NCBI GenBank assembly: GCA_028707675.1 | Contig: JAQWAM010000018.1 | Location: 1 to 11,111 of the forward strand | Direction: 5' to 3' | Source: Kiritimatiellia bacterium | GTDB lineage: Bacteria; Verrucomicrobiota; Kiritimatiellia; RFP12; UBA1067 | Length of the DNA: 11,111 nucleotides | Part shown: one piece after another, positions 1 to 6,196 of the stretch | Position numbering within the stretch: the first letter of the stretch is position 1 | Layout: each line of letters starts with the position of its first letter | Program-made: the position numbers and the translations under genes | Notes under the pieces: generated by a model | The model's input: only the letters and a program-made list of their open reading frames with translations | Told to the model about the DNA's origin: nothing | Database searches by the model: none

Positions 1-399
1 GGCGAGACCGTGGCAGAGCTGACCACGGACAAGGCGCTATATGAGCTGGAGGCGCCAGCTTCCGGCATACTGCTGGAGGTGTTGGCGACGGAGAAAAGCG
101 TCGTGCCCACAGGATACATCATCGGCCTGATAGGGGAACAGGGCGATAGCGATCCTGATGCGACCGAGACCAATGCGCGGATCACGGCAAGCTACCGTGA
201 CGCGGGCGCGGCTGACACCGCTCCTGTCAAAGAGCGCGCCCCGCGAGTCCGCGCCACGCCGCGAGCGCGCCGACTGGCGCGGGAGCGCGGCGTGGACCTT
301 GCGGAAGTGCAGGCGGCCAGCGGCGTCGAGGTGATCGACGAGACCGTGTTGGAAGCGTATCTTAAAGACAGACCAGCCGCCCGGGGAACCCGAGAATAA
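1..399 (+). CDS. Lipoyl-domain protein with E3-binding domain, no acyltransferase domain (5' end missing)
   Basis: The reading frame is open from base 1, so the N-terminus lies outside the window. The visible 132 residues begin inside a lipoyl domain: the TTDKA motif carries the lysine (codon 31-33) that would receive lipoate, followed by the conserved ELEAPASG strand and a glycine-rich end. A charged Ala/Thr/Arg linker follows. Then comes a peripheral-subunit (E3) binding domain, seen as the ATPRARRLARERGVDL helix and the EAYL helix. Such domains carry acyl groups and dock dihydrolipoamide dehydrogenase in 2-oxoacid dehydrogenase complexes. Normal E2 proteins continue for about 230 more residues with a catalytic domain. 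Here a TAA stop comes right after the binding domain, and no acyltransferase motif is visible downstream. It may be an E3-binding-protein-like subunit or part of a split E2. The partner enzymes would lie to the left and cannot be seen. Confidence 0.82.
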   Translation, partial: GETVAELTTDKALYELEAPASGILLEVLATEKSVVPTGYIIGLIGEQGDSDPDATETNARITASYRDAGAADTAPVKERAPRVRATPRARRLARERGVDLAEVQAASGVEVIDETVLEAYLKDRPAARGTRE

Positions 400-486
400 A
401 CCAATGTGCAACTGGAACGCTCAACGTTCAAGTAATAGGCAAGCCGACCTCCCGTGGTTGCGGGCGGAAATGAGAGGGTAACTTCG

Positions 487-510
487 GTGTGTGAGTGTGT
501 GGGTGTGTGA
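487..510. repeat. GT-rich 8-base tandem repeat, three units
   Basis: Three consecutive 8-base units read gtgtgtga, gtgtgtgg and gtgtgtga. They run directly into the inverted-repeat element at 511. The same unit family (GTRTGTGR) recurs as five units at 2345-2384, so it is a dispersed microsatellite-like motif in this genome. No coding role is apparent. Confidence 0.75.
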
Positions 511-564
511 GGTAGGGACGCATCCCCGAGGCGTCCGCAGCGGTTTCGGGGAAACCGCCCTACC
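511..564. repeat. Two-hairpin (cloverleaf-like) intergenic repeat element
   Basis: The outer ends are a perfect inverted repeat, ggtaggg (511-517) with ccctacc (558-564). Inside are two hairpins. The first pairs ggacgc (516-521) with gcgtcc (531-536). The second pairs gcggttt (540-546) with aaaccgc (552-558). The two loop regions are complementary over seven bases: tccccga (523-529) and tcgggga (546-552). This compact structure resembles REP-type palindromic elements. Only one copy occurs in the window, so dispersal in the genome is inferred. It could also act as an RNA structure or a weak terminator, though no long T-run follows. Confidence 0.6.
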
Positions 565-583
565 TTTTCAACACGGCTTTAGT

Positions 584-613
584 GTGACAAAATGGCCAAG
601 TTATAGGTAATAC
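584..613 (+). promoter_or_regulatory. Tentative sigma-70-like promoter of the reductase operon
   Basis: GTGACA at 584-589 resembles a -35 box. TAATAC at 608-613, 18 bases further on, is a poor -10 box. The placement 25 bases before the start codon and downstream of the repeat element is reasonable. The match is weak. Confidence 0.25.
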
Positions 614-637
614 TTGCTTAACGGGGGAAGATGATTT

Positions 638-1375
638 ATGAAAACAGCGCTTGTCACAGGGGCTGCGAAGGGCATCGGGCGCGCTATCGCTATGGCGCTG
701 GCGCGGGAGGGCTTCAGGGTGGCCCTGCATTACAGGTCATCCGGCAATGAGGCGGAATCGGCCGCGGCGGAGATCCACGCGGCAGGCGGCGAGGCCGAGC
801 TGTTCGCGGCCGACCTGGCCGACGCGGCGCAGGCCGAGGCTCTGGTGAAGAGTGTAGAGCAACGGTGCGGGCCCGTGCACACGCTGGTGTGCAATGCCGG
901 GATCATCAAGAGCCAGTTGCTGGCGTTCACCTCTTACGCTGACTGGCGCGCGGTCATGGCGGCCAATCTGGACGCGGCTTTCTTGCTGACCAAGGCTGTG
1001 TCCCGCGGCATGGCCCGCCAGCGCGCCGGGCGCATCATCTACATATCGTCAGACGCCGGGCTCATGGGTGATCTTATGCGCGGGGCTTACAGCGCGTCCA
1101 AGTCCGGTCTTTTCGGCCTCGCAAAAACCGCCGCGCGGGAAATGGCGGCCTCGCGCGTCACGGTCAACACTGTCGCCCCGGGAATCATCGAGACGGACAT
1201 GACCGCGGAGATGCCCGAGACGCGCCGCGTCAAGCAGCTTGCAGCGATCCCGCTGAACCGTTTCGGGAGGCCCGAGGAAGTCGCTGCCGCAGTGCGCTTT
1301 CTCGCCTCCGACGCGGCGGCTTGGATCACCGGGCAGACCGTTTGCGTGGACGGCGGCTTGCGCATGAGAGATTGA
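638..1375 (+). CDS. FabG-like short-chain dehydrogenase/reductase
   Basis: This 245-residue protein is a classical SDR, most like 3-oxoacyl-ACP reductase (FabG), which reduces a keto group with NAD(P)H in the cytoplasm. The cofactor motif TGAAKGIG is at residues 7-14 and the NAG motif starts at N86. The catalytic S138, Y151 and K155 fall at the same numbers as in E. coli FabG. The PG motif is at 181-182 and the C-terminal TGQTVCVDGG is also typical. A purine-rich site (gggggaag, 623-630) precedes the ATG. The UbiA gene starts 12 bases after its stop, so the two are probably cotranscribed. This suggests a dedicated reductase for a lipid or isoprenoid-linked product rather than the main fatty-acid FabG. 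The substrate cannot be read from sequence, since FabG-like SDRs are very diverse, so no symbol is given. Confidence 0.88.
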   Translation: MKTALVTGAAKGIGRAIAMALAREGFRVALHYRSSGNEAESAAAEIHAAGGEAELFAADLADAAQAEALVKSVEQRCGPVHTLVCNAGIIKSQLLAFTSYADWRAVMAANLDAAFLLTKAVSRGMARQRAGRIIYISSDAGLMGDLMRGAYSASKSGLFGLAKTAAREMAASRVTVNTVAPGIIETDMTAEMPETRRVKQLAAIPLNRFGRPEEVAAAVRFLASDAAAWITGQTVCVDGGLRMRD

Positions 1376-1387
1376 CGGGAGCTTTTC

Positions 1388-2317
1388 ATGGATGCTTTCA
1401 AAAAACTGCTGCCGTGGATGCGGCTGGCGCGGCTGCCTAACCTTTTGACTGTGCCCGGCGATCCGGTCGCGGGTTTTTTGCTGGCTTCCGCCGCACAGGG
1501 ACAGCCGCCGCATTCCGGCAGAATGGCCGCCGCCGCCGGAGCGTCGCTTTGCCTGTATGTCTTCGGCCTGATCCTGAATGACATTGTTGATATCGCGGAA
1601 GACGCGCGCGCGCGTCCCGGGCGGCCGCTGCCTTCCGGGGACTTAACCGTGCCTCAGGCTCGCATGGCGGCCATAGTCATGGCGCTGTCCGGACTGAATC
1701 TAGCGCTGTTCGCCGGAAGAGCACCGTTGTTTGTTGCCGCCGCGCTGTGCGGGGCGGTCATCGCCTATAATGCCGGACTGAAACGCTTGCCCTTCGCGGG
1801 AGTCTTGTGCATGGGCCTGTGCCGCGGTTTAAGCCTGCTGCTGGGTGCGGCGGCGGCCTGCCCGGATGTTTTGTCCTCCCCGGCAAGGGCTCGGTTGCCT
1901 GTGTATGCGGCGGCGGCCTTGTCGCTTTATGTGGCCGGGTTCTCCGCGGTGGCGCGCCGCGAGACCGACCCGGAACCCAGTCGGGGCAATGCGCGCTGGG
2001 CGCCGTTTATGGTTTTGCTGCCGGGGTTGCCGTCAGTCTTGGTGGCGGCGCACGCCGGCGGGCGGCTAGACGGTCTCGCGCCGACGGCATTCGTGTTCCT
2101 GATGGTGATGGTTATGATGCGCGCCTGGCTGTTGGGCGGCATAATGTACCGTTGCCAGCCGGTGCCGGAAAGCGTTGCCGGACACATCCGCAACCTATTG
2201 TTGTTGCAAGCCTGTTTTTGCGTGGCGGCCGGCACACGCGGGATCACTCCCGCGCTGTTTTTCGTCGCGCTGTCTTTTGTGTTCCGGCGTTTGAACCGCA
2301 GCTTCTACAGCAGTTAA
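1388..2317 (+). CDS. UbiA-family prenyltransferase, EboC-like
   Basis: A polytopic membrane protein of 309 residues. UbiA enzymes attach prenyl chains to aromatic or other acceptors inside the membrane, using Mg2+ bound by Asp-rich motifs. The first motif is clear, NDIVDIAED at residues 64-72, followed by RPLPSG at 79-84. The second, usually DxxxD, is replaced around residues 127-132 by YNAGLK, followed by the GLCRGLSLLLGA stretch. This pattern is what I associate with the EboC-like branch rather than ubiquinone or menaquinone enzymes. About eight or nine hydrophobic helices can be made out. The gene is close behind the reductase (12-base gap, gggag ribosome site) and probably in one operon with it. 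None of the other ebo genes is visible. The acceptor and product are unknown. Family call strong, subfamily tentative. Confidence 0.85.
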   Translation: MDAFKKLLPWMRLARLPNLLTVPGDPVAGFLLASAAQGQPPHSGRMAAAAGASLCLYVFGLILNDIVDIAEDARARPGRPLPSGDLTVPQARMAAIVMALSGLNLALFAGRAPLFVAAALCGAVIAYNAGLKRLPFAGVLCMGLCRGLSLLLGAAAACPDVLSSPARARLPVYAAAALSLYVAGFSAVARRETDPEPSRGNARWAPFMVLLPGLPSVLVAAHAGGRLDGLAPTAFVFLMVMVMMRAWLLGGIMYRCQPVPESVAGHIRNLLLLQACFCVAAGTRGITPALFFVALSFVFRRLNRSFYSS

Positions 2318-2344
2318 GCGGCTCGCGGGGACGCTGTGGAGAGA

Positions 2345-2384
2345 GTATGTGGGTGTGTGGGTATGTGGGTATGTGGGTATGTGA
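2345..2384. repeat. 8-base tandem array (five units) forming a G-quadruplex motif
   Basis: Five consecutive units of GTRTGTGR end five bases before the stop codon of the converging polA gene. The array contains four GGG runs (2351-2353, 2359-2361, 2367-2369, 2375-2377) separated by exactly five bases each, a canonical G3N5 quadruplex pattern on the plus strand. That strand is the sense strand of the preceding UbiA transcript, so the motif would lie in its 3' untranslated RNA. No conventional hairpin-plus-T terminator is visible in this 72-base gap. The quadruplex is predicted from the pattern only. Confidence 0.8.
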
Positions 2385-2389
2385 GGCGA

Positions 2390-5125
2390 TCAGTGGGCGG
2401 CCAGCCAGGAGTGGCCGGTGCCGATGCTGACTTCCAGCGGGACGCCGATGTCCAGGACTGTCTCCATTGCTGCCTTGACCAGAGAGCGGACATCGCCGGT
2501 TTCCTCTTTGGGCACATCGAATAGCAGCTCGTCGTGAATCTGCAGCACCATGCGGGTTTTTAGGCGGCGCTGTTCGAGTTCGCGGTGTACGCGGACCATG
2601 GCCAGCTTGATCAGGTCGGCGGCGGTGCCCTGGACCGGCGTGTTGATGGCGTTGCGCTCCGCCGACTGTCGCGAGGTGTTGTTGCGCGAATTGATGTCGC
2701 GCAGGAAGCGCCGCCGTCCGAGGATTGTTTTGGCGTAACCGGTTTCGCGGGCGTCGGCGACGGCTTTCTCCATGAAGGTTTTGACGCCCGGGTACTGGTT
2801 GAAATAAGTTTCGATCAATTCGGCGGCCTGCTTGCGCGGAACGCGCAGCCGCTGGCTTAGGCCGAAGGCGGAGATTCCGTAAATGATACCGAAGTTCACC
2901 ATCTTGCAGGTCGAGCGCATTTCCGAGGTCACAAGGGCCGGCATGACGCCATAGACCCGGGTGGCCGTCTCGGTATGGATGTCCGCCCCGCGGCGGAAGG
3001 CGTCGAGCATGGCGCTGTCTCCGCTCAGCGCCGCCATCATGCGCAGCTCGATCTGCGAATAGTCGGCTGAGAGCAGCTCATGCGCGTTGTCGCGCGGCAC
3101 AAAAGCCTCGCGGATGCGCTGGCCGCGCTCGGTGCGGATGGGGATGTTCTGCAGGTTTGGGTCGGATGACGACAGGCGACCGGTTTCGGTCAGGGCCTGA
3201 CTGAAAGAGGTGTGGACTCTTCCGGTGGCGGGGTCGATGCAATCCGGCAGCTTGTCGACATACGTTGACTTCAGCTTGCCGCAAACGCGGTGTTCTAGAA
3301 TCAGCGGTATGATAGGGTGGCGGTCTTGGATTTTCACCAGCACCTCCTCGCCGGTGGCATATTGGCCGCTGGCCGTGCGCGCGGCGTCGGGATCGAGCTT
3401 GAGGCGGTCGAACAAGACCTCGCCAAGCTGTTTTGGGGAGGAAGGATTGAAATTTCCGCCGCCGAGATCACGGATCTTGATCTCGAGGTCGAGCAGCTCG
3501 CGCTCAAGCTCTCGCCCGTATTTATGCAAAGCGTCGGCATCGACGCGCACACCCTCGCTTTCCATGTCCAGCAGGACGCGTATCAGCGGCTCTTCGCAAT
3601 CGGTGAGAGCCCGCGCGCATCCGTCCGCCTGCGCTTTTTTGCGCAGCTCGCGGTCAAGCTGCAGCGTGACGTCAGCGTCTTCTGCGGCATAATCGCAGAT
3701 GTCGTCGGGCGTCAGGTCGGCCATGTTGCCTTGCGCAACCCCTCTTTTCTTTTGGCCGATCAGCGCTGTTATGGGGATCGGGTCGTAACGCAGATACTGG
3801 CGGGCGAGATGGTCCATGCCGTGGCGGTCAGACGCGTCTATCACATAATGCGCCAGCATGCTGTCGTGCAGTTCCCCGCGCGCCTCGACGCCGTACTGGC
3901 GGAGGATGGTCAGGTCAAACTTCGCGTTATGCGCTATCTTGATTTTGAAGGGGTCGGCGAAAAGCGGTTTGAACGGAGCCAGGAAGGTCAGGCACTCGGC
4001 GCGGTCTTCAGGCAAAGGCACGTACCAGGCCAGTCCCGCGGCGGTGGCGAAAGACATGCCGACGATACGATCGTGCCGCGGGTCGAGTCCGGTGGTTTCG
4101 GTGTCGAAAGACCATTCGCCCGCGTTTGCCAGGGTTGTCAGCAAGGACTGCACTTGCTCTGGCGTCTTTACGCAGACATAGTTGTGCCGCACGTCCGCCA
4201 AAGTTTTCAGAGGCGTTTCGTCTTCTGTCTCTGAGCCTTCGAAGTGGTCGCCCAAGAGCCGGCGTCCCAGTGCCGCCAGCTCGTATTTCTTCAGGATTGC
4301 CCTCAAAGCCTCCTTGTCCGGCTCGCGCCGCGCCAGATCATCGATGCCGATGTCGAGCGGCACATCTTTGCGGATTGTGGCCAACTCGCGGCTTTGCCTA
4401 GCCTTGTCGGCGTTGGCAGCCACTTTCTCGGCCAGTTTGCCTTTTAGTTCCGCGGCGTTGGCCAGCACGTTCTCGATGCTGCCATACCGGGCAAGCAAAG
4501 TGTTGGCGGTTTTCTCGCCCACTCCGGGTATGCCGGGGATGTTGTCCGACGCGTCGCCGGCCAGGCCCAGGAACTCCACCATCTGTCCGGGGGAGGTCAG
4601 CGCCCAGTGGGCGCATACGCCCGCCTCGTCATAAATTTCGGCAGGTGATCCGGCCTTGCCCGGGCGGAACAGCAAGGTCTGCGGTCCGACGAGCTGCGCC
4701 ACGTCTTTGTCCGGTGTCACGAGGTAGGTGGTCCAGCCGGGTTCGGATGCGGCGCGCGCGGCGACGGTGCCCATGATGTCGTCGGCTTCGAAGCCGTCCA
4801 CACGCAGCATCGGGATGCGCAGCGCCTCGGCCAGCTCGATGGCCATAGGTATGGCGGCGGCTAGGTCCTCGGGCATTTTCTGGCGCTGGGCCTTGTATTC
4901 GGGATAGGCCTCGTGGCGGAAGGTGGGGGTTGCGGAGTCGAAAACCAAGGCAAGGTGGGTGGGGGTGTGCTCGCCCAAGATCTGCATCAAGCTGTTGGAA
5001 AACCCGGTCAAGGCCGAGGTGTTTACGCCCGTGCTGGTTACGCGCGGATTTTTCAGAAAAACGAAATGGCCGCGGTACAAGAGCGGCATGACATCGATCA
5101 GAAAAAGTTTTTTTGCTTCACTCAC
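2390..5125 (-). CDS. polA: DNA polymerase I (5' nuclease, 3'-5' proofreading exonuclease and polymerase)
   Basis: This 911-residue protein is a full-length DNA polymerase I, used for Okazaki-fragment maturation and repair. Residues 1 to about 295 form the 5' flap nuclease (GFEADDIMG at 111-119, DASDNIPGIPGVGEKTA at 191-207). The proofreading domain is intact: Exo I D341 and E343, Exo II N400 to D404, Exo III Y479 and D483. Many Gram-positive pol I enzymes have lost these residues. The polymerase domain has motif A with D688, helix O with R737, K741, F745 and Y749, and motif C with H864 and D865. F745 matches E. coli F762, which disfavours dideoxynucleotides. The chosen start is a GTG with a well-placed GGAGAT site. 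The gene lies 99 bases downstream of the acetolactate decarboxylase gene on the same strand and converges on the UbiA gene. Confidence 0.97.
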   Translation of the reverse strand: MSEAKKLFLIDVMPLLYRGHFVFLKNPRVTSTGVNTSALTGFSNSLMQILGEHTPTHLALVFDSATPTFRHEAYPEYKAQRQKMPEDLAAAIPMAIELAEALRIPMLRVDGFEADDIMGTVAARAASEPGWTTYLVTPDKDVAQLVGPQTLLFRPGKAGSPAEIYDEAGVCAHWALTSPGQMVEFLGLAGDASDNIPGIPGVGEKTANTLLARYGSIENVLANAAELKGKLAEKVAANADKARQSRELATIRKDVPLDIGIDDLARREPDKEALRAILKKYELAALGRRLLGDHFEGSETEDETPLKTLADVRHNYVCVKTPEQVQSLLTTLANAGEWSFDTETTGLDPRHDRIVGMSFATAAGLAWYVPLPEDRAECLTFLAPFKPLFADPFKIKIAHNAKFDLTILRQYGVEARGELHDSMLAHYVIDASDRHGMDHLARQYLRYDPIPITALIGQKKRGVAQGNMADLTPDDICDYAAEDADVTLQLDRELRKKAQADGCARALTDCEEPLIRVLLDMESEGVRVDADALHKYGRELERELLDLEIKIRDLGGGNFNPSSPKQLGEVLFDRLKLDPDAARTASGQYATGEEVLVKIQDRHPIIPLILEHRVCGKLKSTYVDKLPDCIDPATGRVHTSFSQALTETGRLSSSDPNLQNIPIRTERGQRIREAFVPRDNAHELLSADYSQIELRMMAALSGDSAMLDAFRRGADIHTETATRVYGVMPALVTSEMRSTCKMVNFGIIYGISAFGLSQRLRVPRKQAAELIETYFNQYPGVKTFMEKAVADARETGYAKTILGRRRFLRDINSRNNTSRQSAERNAINTPVQGTAADLIKLAMVRVHRELEQRRLKTRMVLQIHDELLFDVPKEETGDVRSLVKAAMETVLDIGVPLEVSIGTGHSWLAAH

Positions 5126-5131
5126 GTTTCA

Positions 5132-5137
5132 ATCTCC
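5132..5137 (-). promoter_or_regulatory. Ribosome binding site supporting the GTG start of polA
   Basis: On the minus strand the sequence reads GGAGAT, six bases before the GTG codon at 5125. This good Shine-Dalgarno match supports GTG as the start. Confidence 0.7.
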
Positions 5138-5160
5138 ATCAGTAGCGTTCCGTGGGGCGC

Positions 5161-5188
5161 TTAGGTTGTAAGGGTTTAGGTCGTAAGG
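5161..5188. repeat. 13-base direct repeat upstream of polA
   Basis: ttaggttgtaagg (5161-5173) and ttaggtcgtaagg (5176-5188) match at 12 of 13 positions with a 15-base period. They lie in the 99-base gap between the decarboxylase stop and the polA start. They could be a paired protein-binding site or simply another short tandem repeat like the others in this window. Confidence 0.55.
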
Positions 5189-5224
5189 TGTTTATGCGGC
5201 TAACCCATGCATGCCCATGAGCCG

Positions 5225-6043
5225 TCACTTTCTTTTGCGTTCGGCATCATGCATGTGGCGGTCGATGTCGCTGCTCATAAGCAGGACATCGGCTGGCGCC
5301 GAGAAGTCGATCGTGACGCGCGGCGTCGGGTCGATGCGGGTGTCGAGGCTATCGGCAACAAAATCCAGCACATGGCCGCCTTTCGAGCGATCAGACGAGA
5401 TGAAATGCAGATGGAATCCCGGCACACCGACCGCGCTCGGCATGAAGTGCGGCGCCCAGAAACCGACCAGTGTGCCTTTAACATCGTTATAAGTGTACTC
5501 GTGCTGCAGCTTCGTGGCATCGGACAGCGGCACGTAAGGTTTAGTCTGGCGATCGCAACTGCGCACTATAATCTTCCGAAAGGCGCCTTCGGCCTTTATC
5601 GCGTAAAAAATATGCGGATATTCAAAGGCGCCCTCCAGCGCTCCGCCGAAACTCTGGTAAGAATCAATGTTTTGAATCGTATGCCGGCGGTCGTCGTCGA
5701 AAAGGGTGCAGGCGCCGAAGGGCATGCGCGTCAGATCATCCGGGAGCATGACCGAACCGTCGCCTTTGACCTGATAGACGATGCCGTCCAGCATGACCGC
5801 TTCTCCGTCAAGACCATCGAATGTGCCGATGCCCAGATCGCCAGCAGCCTTGAATTTGGCTACGGTGGCAGAGCCGTCGTAGTTGCCGCTGAGGATGTAT
5901 ATGAAGGGCGCGAGTTGGGTTACGGTGTCACGGTCCTGCACCAGGGTGGTGTAGGTCGTGCGGCAGCCGGACACGGCGCAGGCCAACGTGAATACGACCA
6001 AGAACAGGATAAACCTCAATGTTTTAAAGTCTGACATTCGCAT
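5225..6043 (-). CDS. Alpha-acetolactate decarboxylase, predicted lipoprotein
   Basis: This 272-residue protein matches acetolactate decarboxylase (BudA/AldB family), which converts 2-acetolactate to acetoin and CO2. Family hallmarks are GIGTFDGLDGE at residues 71-81 (conserved Glu at 81), R161 in the VRSCDRQ motif, KGTLVGFWAP at 189-198, and the zinc ligands H211, H213 and H224 in GFHLHFIS and GGHVLDF. The N-terminus is unusual: a short basic start, a hydrophobic stretch (residues 10-23) and a lipobox AVSGC with Cys27. This predicts export and lipid anchoring by signal peptidase II. Some family members, such as that of Brevibacillus, are exported, but the substrate is normally made in the cytosol. 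An ATG at 6043 with a GGAA site just upstream was chosen because it places the signal peptide at the N-terminus. The C-terminal 25 residues lack an obvious equivalent of the late conserved Glu of the family. No acetolactate synthase gene is nearby. Confidence 0.92.
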   Translation of the reverse strand: MRMSDFKTLRFILFLVVFTLACAVSGCRTTYTTLVQDRDTVTQLAPFIYILSGNYDGSATVAKFKAAGDLGIGTFDGLDGEAVMLDGIVYQVKGDGSVMLPDDLTRMPFGACTLFDDDRRHTIQNIDSYQSFGGALEGAFEYPHIFYAIKAEGAFRKIIVRSCDRQTKPYVPLSDATKLQHEYTYNDVKGTLVGFWAPHFMPSAVGVPGFHLHFISSDRSKGGHVLDFVADSLDTRIDPTPRVTIDFSAPADVLLMSSDIDRHMHDAERKRK

Positions 6044-6196
6044 AATTTCCGTTTGACAATTAAAGGTTAAAGAACTTGATTGATAATGTCTACAAGTTCT
6101 TGGTGTTGGTGTTGTGCCGCAATCCCCGCAATCCCGCAACCACAGAATACGCGCTTGATTAGTCGCGAAGGGAAGCGGATACTTATCGGGAAGGGG
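6044..6196. promoter_or_regulatory. Divergent control region between decarboxylase and sugar transferase
   Basis: This region separates two divergent genes. On the plus strand TTGACA (6053-6058) is a perfect -35 hexamer, but the best -10-like hexamer (GATAAT, 6082-6087) is 23 bases away, which is too far. On the minus strand TTATCA (6086-6081) and TTTAAT (6064-6059) are spaced 16 bases apart and would drive the decarboxylase with a very short leader. Bases 6100-6135 are low in complexity (TTGGTG units, then repeated CGCAATCCC). The promoter calls are suggestions. Confidence 0.35.

Larger units (their letters stand above)
400..637. other. Non-coding gap with repeats upstream of the reductase gene
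   Basis: These 238 bases hold no convincing gene. The first part contains a weak hairpin (gaacg at 415-419 with cgttc at 425-429) with no T-run, so it is a poor terminator. The middle holds a GT-rich tandem repeat and a compact two-hairpin element, described separately. The last 70 bases hold the likely promoter and ribosome binding site of the reductase gene. The sequence between 430 and 486 shows nothing I recognise. Confidence 0.6.

Noticed and set aside
3317..4234. Long plus-strand open frame opposite polA
   Set aside because: It is antisense to the conserved proofreading and polymerase domains of an unmistakable polA gene, has no recognisable motifs, and is typical of GC-rich shadow frames.
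5197..5224. Terminator hairpin after the decarboxylase gene (cggct with agccg)
   Set aside because: The stem is only five bases with an 18-base loop and no T-run on the minus strand.
5207..6034. Long plus-strand open frame opposite the acetolactate decarboxylase
   Set aside because: The minus-strand protein has clear family motifs throughout; the plus-strand frame has none and no ribosome site.
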